A stretch of DNA of 64,000 nucleotides, taken from NCBI GenBank assembly GCA_025916675.1, contig CP098402.1, positions 2,971,205-3,035,204 of the forward strand. Reading direction: 5' to 3'. The position numbers and the translations under genes are program-made. Below the pieces are notes generated by a model. It was not told the origin of the DNA. It made no database searches and worked only from the letters and a program-made list of their open reading frames with translations. Positions 1 through 9,024 of this stretch are shown here, piece by piece; position 1 is the stretch's first letter; each line of letters begins with the position of its first letter. Origin of the DNA: Phycisphaera sp. (GTDB lineage Bacteria > Planctomycetota > Phycisphaerae > Phycisphaerales > UBA1924).

Positions 1-152
1 CGGAAACAAAAACACCCCAAAAAACACTGTTTTTTTAGGCTCAAAGCCCCGTAAGCCGAACAACTGTCGGCGAGCGGATGCGTACAGAGACTTGCCTGGA
101 GTATGGGCAAACCGCCCGGCACGAACGCCGGAACCCTCGCACGGAGTGCAAC

Positions 153-647
153 ATGGCCAAGAAAACGACGACTCGTTCACGCAAGAAGACCACCAAGAAG
201 ACCGTCCGCCGCGCGAAGACCACCGCCAGCAGCCGCAAGGCGCCGGCCCGCAAGACCACCCGCAAGACAACGCGCAAGGCACCCGCCCGCCGCGCCGGCA
301 CGGCCACCAAGTCCACCGGCACCAAGATCACCGGCGCCCGCGGCAAGCCCCGCACCAAGAGCGAGGTCCAGGCCCTCATCGCCGAGCACGTGGGCATCTC
401 CAAGAAGGAGGTCGCCCAGGTCTTCGACACCATGAGCACCATGATCGCCGCCGACCTCAAGAAGGGCAGCGTGGGCACGTTCAACGTGCCGGGCATGATG
501 AAGGTCACCGTCCAGCGCAAGCCCGCCACCAAGGCGCGCAAGGGCATCAACCCATTCACCAAGGAGCCCACCGTCTTCAAGGCCAAGCCCGCCCGCAACG
601 TGGTCAAGGTCCGCCCGCTCAAGGCCCTGAAGGACATGGTTGCCTAA
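153..647 (+). CDS. HU-family DNA-binding protein with histone H1-like N-terminal tail
   Basis: 164 aa nucleoid protein. Residues 1-66 are a Lys/Arg/Thr/Ala/Pro-rich tail with repeated KTTRK, KAPAR and KKTTKK motifs, as in histone H1 tails. Residues 68-161 are the HU/IHF fold: TKSEVQALIAEHVG, then VGTFNVPG, then the beta-arm with INPFTKEP, and a final KALKDMV helix. The ATG at 153 is chosen because the basic tail begins there; upstream in-frame sequence does not look like protein. HU bends and compacts DNA as a dimer. An N-terminal basic extension on HU is known from Deinococcus. Here the tail sits in front of the fold rather than behind it as in mycobacterial HupB. It is monocistronic, with psuG following after 50 bp. 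Confidence 0.9.
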   Translation: MAKKTTTRSRKKTTKKTVRRAKTTASSRKAPARKTTRKTTRKAPARRAGTATKSTGTKITGARGKPRTKSEVQALIAEHVGISKKEVAQVFDTMSTMIAADLKKGSVGTFNVPGMMKVTVQRKPATKARKGINPFTKEPTVFKAKPARNVVKVRPLKALKDMVA

Positions 648-697
648 GAGGGTTGCCTAAGACCGGTCGACAAGACGCCCGGCGCATAGCCTGAGCT

Positions 698-1603
698 ATG
701 CCCGACCACCAGCACGCCCCGACGCCTCGCACCCTTACCGTGCGGCGCGTTGCCGGGCGTGCGGCCGTTGCGCTCGAGACAACCCTGCTGGCCCACGGCC
801 TGCCCGCGGGCCAGGGCCTGCCACTGTCCCAAGAACTCGACGACATCATCGAGGGCCACAGGGCCCGCCCGGCCACCATCGGCGTGCTCGACGGCGTGCC
901 GATCGTCGGCATGACCAAGGACGAGCTGGCCGGCTTCCTCTCGCGCCCACGCATCGAGAAGGCCAACACCGCCAACCTCGGCCCGCTGATCCACCAGCGC
1001 GCCACCGCCGCCACCACGGTCAGCGCCACCGTGCAACTGGCCGCCGGCGCCGGTGTACGCGTGATGGCCACCGGCGGGCTGGGCGGCGTGCACCACAACA
1101 TGGACCAGCGCCTGGACATCAGCGCCGACCTCACCGCCCTCACGCAATACCCCGTCGCCGTGGTCTCCAGCGGCGTCAAGGCCATCCTCGACGTCGGCTC
1201 CACGCGAGAGCTGCTCGAGACCCTCGGCATCCCCGTCATCGGCTACAACACCGACACCTTCCCCGCCTTCTACCTCACCGATAGCGAGTCGGGCGTCGAT
1301 GCCACCTTCGACAACCCCCGCGACATCGCCGCCTTCGCGCGTCGCCACCTGGCACAAACTGGCAGAGGCGTGCTCGTCGTCCAACCCGTGCCCGCCAAGC
1401 ACGCCATCGAGCCCCACCAGTGGCACGACTGGCTCGAACAAGCCCAGCACGCGACCCCAGCCATGCAGGGCCGCGCCGCCACGCCGGCTATTCTCGATAC
1501 GCTGCACCGGATATCCGAGGGCAAGACGCTGGCCGCCAACCTCGCCCTGGTGCGCGCCAATGCGGGCCTGGCAGCCCAGATCGCCGTGGAAATCGCCCGC
1601 TAG
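698..1603 (+). CDS. psuG: Pseudouridine-5'-phosphate glycosidase
   Basis: 301 aa, the usual length for PsuG (YeiN/IndA family). The enzyme reversibly splits pseudouridine 5'-phosphate into uracil and ribose 5-phosphate, using a Mn2+ ion and a catalytic lysine. Family signatures present are ALETTLLAHGLP near the N-terminus, the TIGVLDG loop, KANTANLGP, the glycine-rich MATGGLGGVHH segment, SSGVKAILDVGSTRE and IPVIGYNTDTFPAFY. The partner kinase PsuK is not in the window. The TAG stop overlaps the stop of the convergent aminotransferase within the tetranucleotide CTAG at 1600-1603. The ATG at 698 lacks an obvious Shine-Dalgarno sequence and lies in a small CATAGC/GCTATG inverted repeat. Confidence 0.93.
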   Translation: MPDHQHAPTPRTLTVRRVAGRAAVALETTLLAHGLPAGQGLPLSQELDDIIEGHRARPATIGVLDGVPIVGMTKDELAGFLSRPRIEKANTANLGPLIHQRATAATTVSATVQLAAGAGVRVMATGGLGGVHHNMDQRLDISADLTALTQYPVAVVSSGVKAILDVGSTRELLETLGIPVIGYNTDTFPAFYLTDSESGVDATFDNPRDIAAFARRHLAQTGRGVLVVQPVPAKHAIEPHQWHDWLEQAQHATPAMQGRAATPAILDTLHRISEGKTLAANLALVRANAGLAAQIAVEIAR

Positions 1604-2856
1604 CGCAGGCCCTGCACGAACACATCCAGCCGCTCGATGCCCTTGCGGATATCGCTCTCGGAACACGCGTAGCTGATGCGCACGTGCTCATCGCCGCGCC
1701 CGCCGAAGGCACCGCCGGGCACCATCGCCACGCCATGCTCCTCGAGCAGCGCCTCGCAGAAGCTCAAAGAGTCCTGCACTGCCGCGCCGCCCGCGCTGGT
1801 CTTGCCATAGCTCTCGGCCACGCGCGGGAAGGCGTACATCGCCCCCTGCGGCCTGGCTGTTTCAATACCATTGACACCATCGAGCAACTCCATCACCAGG
1901 TCGCGCCGCGTCTCGAACGTGCTGCGGAATCGCTCGATGTCGTCGGCCGACTCGTCGAAGGCGGTCGAGATGGCCGGATACAGGAACGACGTGATGTTGG
2001 TGATGGTCTGCGCCTGGATGCGCGCCATCGCGGGGATCAGTTCATCGGCCAGCGTGCCGGTCGCCGCCGCATACCCCACGCGCCAGCCCGTCATGGCGTA
2101 GCTCTTGCTCAGCGCGTTGATGGTCAGCGTGCGTTCCGCGACCTGGGACATCGCACCGATCGAGACGTGCTCGAGCCCGTCGAACACCATCTTCTCGTAG
2201 ATCTCGTCGGTCACCACGACCATGTTCGGCGCGGTTGAATCGGCCGCATCGCCCAGCACGGTGGCGATCTCTTCCAGCGCCGCGCGGGAGTACACCGAGC
2301 CGCAGGGGTTGCTCGGCGTGTTGATCAGCACCATCCGCGTGCGCGGGGTGATGGCGCTGCGCAGCGCCTCGGGTTGCAACACGAAGCCGTCCTCGGGCTT
2401 CAGGTCAACCTCGACCACTTTGCCGCCGCACATCTTGGTGATGGGCTCGTAGCTCACCCACGCGGGCGTGGGGATGACGACCTCCCACGGCTGCCCGTCG
2501 GGGCTGGGGTCTCCCAACAGCGCGAAGCAGGCCTGGAAGAACGCCGCCTTGGCACCCGAGACGATCACCACACCCTTGGCGTCCACGGCGAGCCCGTTGT
2601 CGGCCTGTAACTTCCTGGCGATGGACTCGCGCGCGGGCTCGGGCCCGGCGGCCGCCTCGTACTTGGTCCTGCCGGCCTTCAACGCATCGATCGCGGCCCG
2701 CTTGATGACCTCGGGCGTGTCGAAGTCGGGCTCGCCCGCGCCGAAGCTCACGATGTCCTTGCCCTGGGCCTTCAGCGTCTTGGCCCGCGTGGCCACCGCC
2801 ACCGTCGCCGACCCCTCCAGGCTGTCCACACGCTCGGCGAGCTTCACCCAGGACAT
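1600..2856 (-). CDS. Pyridoxal-phosphate aminotransferase, class I (aspartate aminotransferase-like)
   Basis: 418 aa, fold-type I PLP enzyme of the AspC/PatA group; it would transaminate aspartate, glutamate or an aromatic amino acid in the cytosol. Visible landmarks are FGAGEPDFDTPE (about 38-49), the substrate/PLP site NTPSNPCG (179-186), DEIYE (217-221), the Schiff-base lysine in NALSKSYAMTGWR (K251) and a late HVRISYA arginine. The start MSWVKLAERV at 2856 matches the family N-terminus; the longer open frame upstream overlaps the divergent kdsC region and is not conserved-looking. It converges with psuG with overlapping stops. The exact amino donor cannot be told from sequence; a prephenate aminotransferase role is possible. 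Confidence 0.9.
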   Translation of the reverse strand: MSWVKLAERVDSLEGSATVAVATRAKTLKAQGKDIVSFGAGEPDFDTPEVIKRAAIDALKAGRTKYEAAAGPEPARESIARKLQADNGLAVDAKGVVIVSGAKAAFFQACFALLGDPSPDGQPWEVVIPTPAWVSYEPITKMCGGKVVEVDLKPEDGFVLQPEALRSAITPRTRMVLINTPSNPCGSVYSRAALEEIATVLGDAADSTAPNMVVVTDEIYEKMVFDGLEHVSIGAMSQVAERTLTINALSKSYAMTGWRVGYAAATGTLADELIPAMARIQAQTITNITSFLYPAISTAFDESADDIERFRSTFETRRDLVMELLDGVNGIETARPQGAMYAFPRVAESYGKTSAGGAAVQDSLSFCEALLEEHGVAMVPGGAFGGRGDEHVRISYACSESDIRKGIERLDVFVQGLR

Positions 2857-2977
2857 CTCGACCCTCCCAAACACGAATCTGAGCCAAAACCCGGCCCGAC
2901 GCCGGCCCAACCATACCGTTGCCGGCCAGCCGGAAGCCCCAACCATACGCCAAGCCAACGAAGGACCCACCCGCAGC

Positions 2978-3535
2978 ATGCCTCCACCAACGACCCAACC
3001 CAGCGACGACCTGCCCGCCGCCTTTCGCGAGAAGGCCGCCGGCGTCAAGCTGCTGTGCCTGGACGTGGACGGCACCCTGACCGATGGCGGGCTCTACTTG
3101 AACGAGGACAACGTCGAAACCCGCCGCTTCTGCGTCCACGACGGGCAGGGCATTACCGCCTGGCACCGGCTGGGCTACACCACCGCCATCGTCACCGCCC
3201 GCCCGGCTCGGGCCGTCCGCCGCCGGGCACGGGACCTGGATATCGCCCACCTGTTCGATAGCGTGGCCGACAAGCGGCAGACCATCCTCGAATTGGTCAA
3301 GGACCTCGGCCTGACGATCGACGAGGTTGCCTTTGTTGGGGACGACCTTTCCGACCTGCGCGCCATGCACACGGTGGGCTGCCCCATCGCTGTGGGCGAC
3401 GCCGACCAGGGCATCAAGGACCTCTGCGTGCTCACCACGCGGGCCGAGGGCGGCCGCGGCGCGGTCCGCGAGGCCATCTGGGCCATCCTGCGGGCCCAGG
3501 ACAAGCTGGACCACGTCATGGCCCTGTACAGCTAG
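2978..3535 (+). CDS. kdsC: 3-deoxy-D-manno-octulosonate 8-phosphate phosphatase (KdsC-type HAD)
   Basis: 185 aa, typical for KdsC (about 170-190). It dephosphorylates Kdo 8-phosphate to Kdo, the inner-core sugar of LPS. HAD motif I is CLDVDGTLTDGG (nucleophile Asp plus acid/base Asp), motif II is the Thr in IVTARP, motif III is the ADKRQ lysine, and motif IV is FVGDDLSDL. There is no cap domain, as expected for the tetrameric C0 HAD class. The ATG at 2978 gives the short leader usual in the family; the open frame continues upstream into the promoter region shared with the divergent aminotransferase. It lies 16 bp upstream of the LptC-like gene, the same kdsC-lptC order seen in E. coli. Confidence 0.9.
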   Translation: MPPPTTQPSDDLPAAFREKAAGVKLLCLDVDGTLTDGGLYLNEDNVETRRFCVHDGQGITAWHRLGYTTAIVTARPARAVRRRARDLDIAHLFDSVADKRQTILELVKDLGLTIDEVAFVGDDLSDLRAMHTVGCPIAVGDADQGIKDLCVLTTRAEGGRGAVREAIWAILRAQDKLDHVMALYS

Positions 3536-3551
3536 CTCTCTACAGTTAGCC

Positions 3552-6500
3552 ATGCCAAACACCCTCCCCGGCCCGAGCCGGCGCGGCAACGCCCCCAAAC
3601 GAATCCTCCTGGCCGTCGCCATCGCGGCGGTGGGCGTGGGCGTGCTCGTCTACGTCTTCGCCCAGAACTCGGGCGGCCCCACACCGGGCCCCCAGGGCCA
3701 GGGCCTGCCACCGGTCGGCAGCGAAGACGGCCTCCAGTTGGGCGGCGCGGGCGACCAGGTGGCCAGCAACGTCGACATCTCGTTCTTCAGCCGGGACGAC
3801 CAAGCCCGCCCGCAGGCCCGCATGGTCGCCAAGCAGATGGCGCCCCAGGGCCCTCGCGGCTACATCGCCACCACCCCGCGCATGGCCATCTCCCAGTCCT
3901 CGGGCCAGACCGTCCACGTGCAGGCCGATCGGGGCGACCTGGCCATGCCCACCCGCAACCAGCCGCCCGAGCGCGGCACGCTGACCGGCGACGTGCTCAT
4001 CCGAATTTATGAGATGGGTATTGAGGCCATCGATCCCGCGAACCCGGGCCCCGCGCCCGTGGCCACCTTCGCCACCCCAGCCCTCGACTTCAACGTCGAA
4101 CTCGGCACCGTCTCGACCCGGGAGACCGTCAAGGGCACCGCCGAGAACCTGGTCTTCGAGGTCGACGGCCTGGACATCCGCGGCAACCAGGTCACCAGCC
4201 AGCTCGAACGCCTCGAGAGCCAGCGCGGCGGCACGGCCACCTACACGCCCCCGCCATCGAAGCCGACCCAAGCCGGGCCCCAAGAGCCAGTCCGACCGCG
4301 CGGTGATCGTCCCGCCGGCCAGCCACGCACGCCGTCGCCGACACCCACGCAGGTTTCCCCCGACCCCACCCCGGCCGAGCCGGCGGCCGCTCTGACCGAC
4401 CAGTACTACCACCTCCAGATCCAGGACAACGTGACCATCGTGCGCGGCACTATGACCACCACCGCCGACACGCTCGACGCGTGGGTGCACCTGGTCGACA
4501 ACAGCCTGCCCGAAGGCGCGATCGCGCCCTTGGGCACGCGGACCGCCAGCGGCCAGCTCGACCTGACCGCGCGCCTGATGACGGCGCTCATGGCCGCCGT
4601 CGAGCAAGACCAAGCCACGAACCCCGACGACGCCGGCACATCGGGTGAACCCGGCGAGCCCATCACCCTCACCTGGGACGGCCCGCTCGTGGCGCGCCCG
4701 CTGGCCAACCGCCCCCGCGAGCTGGCAACCGACGACCTCGCCTTCCGCCTGAGCGCACCCGAGCGCGGGCTCGTGCAGATCGCCGACGCGGAAATGGGCG
4801 CCAAGGGCCACGCGGCCACCATCGACTACTACCCAACCACCCAGCGGGCCATCCTGCTCGGGCCGGCGGCCAATAGCGTGTTCGTCACCGCTCCGGGCGT
4901 GGGGGAGGCCCGCGGCATCCGCGTCGAGCTCGACCTGCTCTCCGAAACCGCCGCCCTCATCGGCCCGGGCCAGCTCACCGCGCTGGGCGAAGACCAGCAG
5001 GGCCGCATCGCCTGGGCCGAGCGCGCCGATATCGAGTTCCGCCGCGTTGCCGCCACCAACGACCAGAAAGAAAGCCTCACGCTCAAGAGCGCCAACTTCA
5101 AGGGCAAGGTCAACGGCGAGGCCCAGGACGCGTACCTCGCGGGCGAGACCGTCGATGCCGAGTTCTTCGATGTCGACGGCAACCGGCCGCTCATCCGGCG
5201 GCTCGTGATGGCGCGCGAGCCCAACGAGCCGGCGACGGCCAGCAGCGACCGCACCGGCAGCCTCTCGGGCGACCTGATCGAGGTCGACTTCGAGCTCGGC
5301 GAAGCCGAGCAACGCTCGTTGCCAAGCCGCCTGGTCGCCACCGGCAGCGTCGAAGGCCGGGGGCAGGAGGCCACCTTCAACGCCGACAAGCTCGATGCGA
5401 AGCTCAGCACCACCCTCGATGGCACGAAGATGCGCACCGAGGTGGACGAGGCCGAACTCACCGGCTCGGTCGACCTGGCCGCCACTGACAGCAACGGCGC
5501 GCGCGTGGCCGCCAAGGGCGAGCGCGTGCTCATCCGGCCCAACGAGCAGTACGCGGAGATCGTGGCCGCCGACGGCACCATCGCCACCGCCTCGCGCGCC
5601 GGCACCGAGATTGCCGGCCCGCAGATCCGCCTGGACGCACTCAACGGCAAGGCCGAGGTCTTCGGCCCCGGCACGCTAACCCACGAGCTGTACCGCGACG
5701 GCCAGACCCGCCCCAGTACGCTTACGTTGGGCTGGGACAACTTTATGCTGTTCAACGATCAAACCGGCAGCGCCGAGGCGGACGGCAACGCGCGCGTGAA
5801 CCTCACCGATAACCGCAACGAAGAAGACCGCATCGCCGCGGCCAACATCCAGCTCGCGTTCAGCATGCCGGAAGAACCCGACGAAGCCGTGCCGATGGAC
5901 CCCGACTTCGCCCAGGGGCAGCGCGAGCTGCTATGGGCGCGGGCCGAGGCCGACCCCGCGCCGGGCTCGGTGGTCATCATCGAGTCTCGCCGCTACCTCG
6001 GCACGTCGCCCCAAGACCGCACGCTGCAGTCGGCCCTCGTGCTCATGGTGCCCGAGGCCACCCTCGACGGGCCCACGAGCAACATCGAGGCCACCGGCCA
6101 GGGCCGGGCGATCATCTTGGAACGCCCCGACGCCACGCCGCTGGATGACGGCGCCACAACCGATCGTGCGCGGGGCTCGTTCACCGACATGGCGCGCGGC
6201 GGGTCGGGCGAGGCGCTCGTCGACTGGCTGGGCTCGATGGTCTTCGACCGCATGGCTCAGCAGCTCGTGCTCGAACGCGCCGTGCGCCTGAGCCACCGCA
6301 CCGACGCCGACTCGCCTCAGCTCGACCTCGACTGCGAGACGCTCACCATCACGCTCGAGGGCCTCGACCGATCACGCTCGGCCACCACCCTGCGCACGGC
6401 CCGGGCTGAGGGCGCGGTGTACGCCGCCACCGATGATCGGGAGTTGGTGTGCCGCAGCCTCGACTACGACGCGCGCACGGGCATCGTCATCGCGTCAGGA

Positions 6501-6647
6501 GACCCGATGGCCCCCGTGGTCGTCTTCGACAAGCGCAGCGCCCAGCCCGCCTCGGCCGCCAGCGTCCGCTGGAACATCAACACCGGCGAGTTCACCATCG
6601 TGCGGCCGCTGCCCGCGGGCGGGGCGATCCCGGCGGGTGGGCCCTGA
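3552..6647 (+). CDS. Giant LptC/LptA-like envelope protein
   Basis: 1031 aa. Residues about 17-38 form one N-terminal membrane anchor, ILLAVAIAAVGVGVLVYVFA, preceded by basic residues. The rest is predicted periplasmic and beta-rich, with alternating short hydrophobic strands, recurring ADRGDL/ADTLDA-type motifs and Pro-rich linkers (about residues 230-280). This pattern resembles the LptC and OstA/LptA beta-jellyroll, in which repeated strands form a slide for LPS. Position directly after kdsC supports a role in LPS transport. Known LptC is about 190 aa, so this protein is five times larger and may carry several jellyroll modules. lptA, lptB and lptFG are not in the window. The ATG at 3552 immediately follows the kdsC stop. 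The family assignment rests on topology and context, not on a diagnostic motif. Confidence 0.6.
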   Translation: MPNTLPGPSRRGNAPKRILLAVAIAAVGVGVLVYVFAQNSGGPTPGPQGQGLPPVGSEDGLQLGGAGDQVASNVDISFFSRDDQARPQARMVAKQMAPQGPRGYIATTPRMAISQSSGQTVHVQADRGDLAMPTRNQPPERGTLTGDVLIRIYEMGIEAIDPANPGPAPVATFATPALDFNVELGTVSTRETVKGTAENLVFEVDGLDIRGNQVTSQLERLESQRGGTATYTPPPSKPTQAGPQEPVRPRGDRPAGQPRTPSPTPTQVSPDPTPAEPAAALTDQYYHLQIQDNVTIVRGTMTTTADTLDAWVHLVDNSLPEGAIAPLGTRTASGQLDLTARLMTALMAAVEQDQATNPDDAGTSGEPGEPITLTWDGPLVARPLANRPRELATDDLAFRLSAPERGLVQIADAEMGAKGHAATIDYYPTTQRAILLGPAANSVFVTAPGVGEARGIRVELDLLSETAALIGPGQLTALGEDQQGRIAWAERADIEFRRVAATNDQKESLTLKSANFKGKVNGEAQDAYLAGETVDAEFFDVDGNRPLIRRLVMAREPNEPATASSDRTGSLSGDLIEVDFELGEAEQRSLPSRLVATGSVEGRGQEATFNADKLDAKLSTTLDGTKMRTEVDEAELTGSVDLAATDSNGARVAAKGERVLIRPNEQYAEIVAADGTIATASRAGTEIAGPQIRLDALNGKAEVFGPGTLTHELYRDGQTRPSTLTLGWDNFMLFNDQTGSAEADGNARVNLTDNRNEEDRIAAANIQLAFSMPEEPDEAVPMDPDFAQGQRELLWARAEADPAPGSVVIIESRRYLGTSPQDRTLQSALVLMVPEATLDGPTSNIEATGQGRAIILERPDATPLDDGATTDRARGSFTDMARGGSGEALVDWLGSMVFDRMAQQLVLERAVRLSHRTDADSPQLDLDCETLTITLEGLDRSRSATTLRTARAEGAVYAATDDRELVCRSLDYDARTGIVIASGDPMAPVVVFDKRSAQPASAASVRWNINTGEFTIVRPLPAGGAIPAGGP

Positions 6648-6650
6648 GCC

Positions 6651-8678
6651 TTACTCGCAGCCAGCATCAAATTCATTCTGGAACGCCAGGAAATCGAAGA
6701 TAGTCAACTCGCCGTCGCCATCAAAATCGGCACTCGGATCACCAGCGTCAAACTGATTCTGGAATGCCAGGAAGTCGAAGATCGTCAAGGCGCCATCGCC
6801 GTCGAGGTCGGCCCGGCACGAACCTCCAACGAGGATGACGTCCACGCCTTCGCTGTATGCCGATACCAGGATGTTGCCGGCGGCATCGACCGCCAAGTGC
6901 TCGATCTGGTGGTGCGAGATCGGCGTTTCATAGGCCATGTACCGTGTCCATGTCATGCCATCGAAACTCGCGACACCACCATACACGGGAGCGGGAGTCG
7001 TCCTACGCGCCCCAACCCAGATGAGCCCATCATGGCCGATGACCACGCCCGTCACGTTGTTAGCAGGGATATCCGAATTGGTCTCGTCGTAGATGGTACC
7101 GTCGACACCGTCCCATTGCACGAGTCCATCGCCCGTGCCGATCCACTGCGTACCGTCGGCGTCGATGGCGAGCTCGTGAACATGCCCGCTCGTCAGAGGC
7201 GCAGGCGAATCCGACCAACTCGTCCCGTCGAAGACTCGCAGCCCGCCACGCCCGCAGGCGTACACGTTTCCAGCATCGTCGGTGACTAGCCTGCCAACTG
7301 GAGTGGCCTGTAACGAGTACGTCCAGTCTATCCCGTCGAAGTATGACGCGCCAGTGGGTGAAGACACCCACACCCAGCCGCGGCTATCAACCGCGACGTC
7401 CTCAAGGAAGTAATCGTGGATGCCGCTGGTGTCGACATCGAAGACCTCCCACCCCACGCCGTCCCAGCGGCCGAGCCCGCGCCGCGTCGAAACCCACAGG
7501 TTGCCAGCATCGTCGCTGTCTGAGCCAGTTACCGGATTAGTTGCGAAAGGCCAGGGCTTGGCGTCTTGGTTGAATCGGTTGAAGCCGTTCCACACCGTAC
7601 CATCGAACTCGCAGAGCTGCCCGGCCCCGGCGCTGAACCAGTAATGCCCGTTCGGATCAACGTGGATATTATCCACGAAAAAATCGGTCATGCCGGTGTT
7701 GTACCCGTTGTACGCCGGGGAGATCTCGAAACCATCCAGCCAATGGCTGGTAAAGCGACCGATGATGAGCGGACGGCCACCGTCATCGAAGGCAATGGCC
7801 TCAACATAGTCGTCGATGTCCGTCCGGGGCGTCCACACGCCGTCGTAGGCGTACACATCGCCGCCGCCGGTACCCGCCCACACACGGTCATCCGCACCAA
7901 CAGACAAGGTGGACGCGTTCACACCGATCAGATCGCGCGTCCACACGCCGCCCTCGTACATCCACACGCCGTTGCTCGAGGCGACCCACACGCGGCCGGT
8001 ACTGTCGGCCACGGGATGGTCGAACCGCCCAAAGCTCGTGGGCGAGTGCAGTGTCCAACTCGTGCCGTCGTAGCTGCCGATGCCGGTGCTGCTGCCGTGC
8101 GTAGCCCACACGTTGCCAGAGGCGTCGACCGCGATGCCGCTAATGTTGTCCGAGAACGTCCAAGGCAACCCGCTCGCGCTTGTGAAGACCTCCCATCTGT
8201 CGCCGTCATAGTGTGCGACGCCGCCATCGACGCGACCGGTTGCGCTCAGGGCCACCCACACGTCCCCGTCGGGAGCGACCGCGATCGATCGTGCCTCGTT
8301 CGTCGGGAAAGGAGCTCTTGTCTGGTTGAAGAGCGTCCATTCGGCCCCGTCGAAACGGACAACGCCAGCCTCGGTCGCCAGCCAGGCAACGTCGCCATCG
8401 AACGCGATGTCATAGACCCACTGGCTGGGCATGGGCGAGTTTACGTTGGCGTAGGTTTGCCATGACGTGCCATCGAACACGCCAACCCCGCCCTCACCCC
8501 AGAACGGCCAGCGGGCCGAAACCCACAACCGCCCATCCGGCCCATACCCTCCGGTCACCATCGTCTCGCCCGGGATGCCCGTCGTGGAAGGCCGCAAGTG
8601 GTCAAACTCGACCGTCTGGGCCAGCGCCGCCCCCGCCACGAGTGTGCTCAACGCCAAGGTGTATGAAGCCGAAAGCAT
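6651..8678 (-). CDS. Secreted beta-propeller protein with C-terminal GC-type dockerin
   Basis: 675 aa. A Sec signal peptide (about residues 1-20, ending ALAQ) is followed by a long array of about 40-residue repeats of the two-component-regulator-propeller type. Each has a VWVAL/VWATH/LWVST strand followed by a YDGTSWTLH-like strand, suggesting one or two multi-bladed propellers. The C-terminus has two EF-hand-like calcium loops (DLDGDGALTIFDFLAF and DFDGDGELTIFDFLAF) and ends DAGCE, the GC-type dockerin of planctomycetes. No kinase or DNA-binding domain follows, so it is not a signalling receptor. The ATG at 8678 is set by a GGGAGA ribosome site 6-7 bases upstream and by the signal peptide. 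Its stop lies 3 bp from the convergent LptC-like stop. Function is unknown, probably surface binding. Confidence 0.85.
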   Translation of the reverse strand: MLSASYTLALSTLVAGAALAQTVEFDHLRPSTTGIPGETMVTGGYGPDGRLWVSARWPFWGEGGVGVFDGTSWQTYANVNSPMPSQWVYDIAFDGDVAWLATEAGVVRFDGAEWTLFNQTRAPFPTNEARSIAVAPDGDVWVALSATGRVDGGVAHYDGDRWEVFTSASGLPWTFSDNISGIAVDASGNVWATHGSSTGIGSYDGTSWTLHSPTSFGRFDHPVADSTGRVWVASSNGVWMYEGGVWTRDLIGVNASTLSVGADDRVWAGTGGGDVYAYDGVWTPRTDIDDYVEAIAFDDGGRPLIIGRFTSHWLDGFEISPAYNGYNTGMTDFFVDNIHVDPNGHYWFSAGAGQLCEFDGTVWNGFNRFNQDAKPWPFATNPVTGSDSDDAGNLWVSTRRGLGRWDGVGWEVFDVDTSGIHDYFLEDVAVDSRGWVWVSSPTGASYFDGIDWTYSLQATPVGRLVTDDAGNVYACGRGGLRVFDGTSWSDSPAPLTSGHVHELAIDADGTQWIGTGDGLVQWDGVDGTIYDETNSDIPANNVTGVVIGHDGLIWVGARRTTPAPVYGGVASFDGMTWTRYMAYETPISHHQIEHLAVDAAGNILVSAYSEGVDVILVGGSCRADLDGDGALTIFDFLAFQNQFDAGDPSADFDGDGELTIFDFLAFQNEFDAGCE

Positions 8679-9024
8679 GATGATCTCTCCCGGCACCCGC
8701 ATGGTGCCGTTATGTGATTGGTCCGAGAAGCGCCGCCAGCGTCCGACCGCTTTCATTGCCGTGGTCCAGGCACATACAAGCGCAGGTCATCCGACGGCAC
8801 TGGCGTTGCAACCAGCGTACCGGAAAATTGATGGCTGGTATAGTTTCCTGACGTGACTTCTCGACTTGTCACGGCCATCACTGGCCATCTCTTAGCCGTT
8901 GGTGGCCGCATGACACCCCACGCGCCGCCGCAAGCGAAACCAGTGCCTCGCCTGCTGCTACGAACTTGGTAGTGGTGTCGTGCGGCGCCCCAAATGCGGG
9001 GTCTGTCAGAAACCGGCGCAAGGG
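8679..9024. other. Intergenic region, no gene seen
   Basis: 346 bp between the start of the propeller gene and the end of the FliN-like gene, both on the minus strand. No reading frame here looks like protein and I find no convincing hairpin with a T-run. It should hold the promoter of the propeller gene, but no good -35/-10 pair was recognised. Confidence 0.5.

Noticed and set aside
3546-5312. Long minus-strand open frame opposite the LptC-like gene
   Set aside because: It is Gly/Ala/Arg-rich low-complexity translation of the opposite strand in high-GC DNA, with no motif; the plus-strand gene explains the region.
6651-8678. Two-component hybrid sensor, suggested by regulator-propeller repeats
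   Set aside because: There is no membrane segment, kinase or receiver domain; the protein is secreted and ends in a dockerin.
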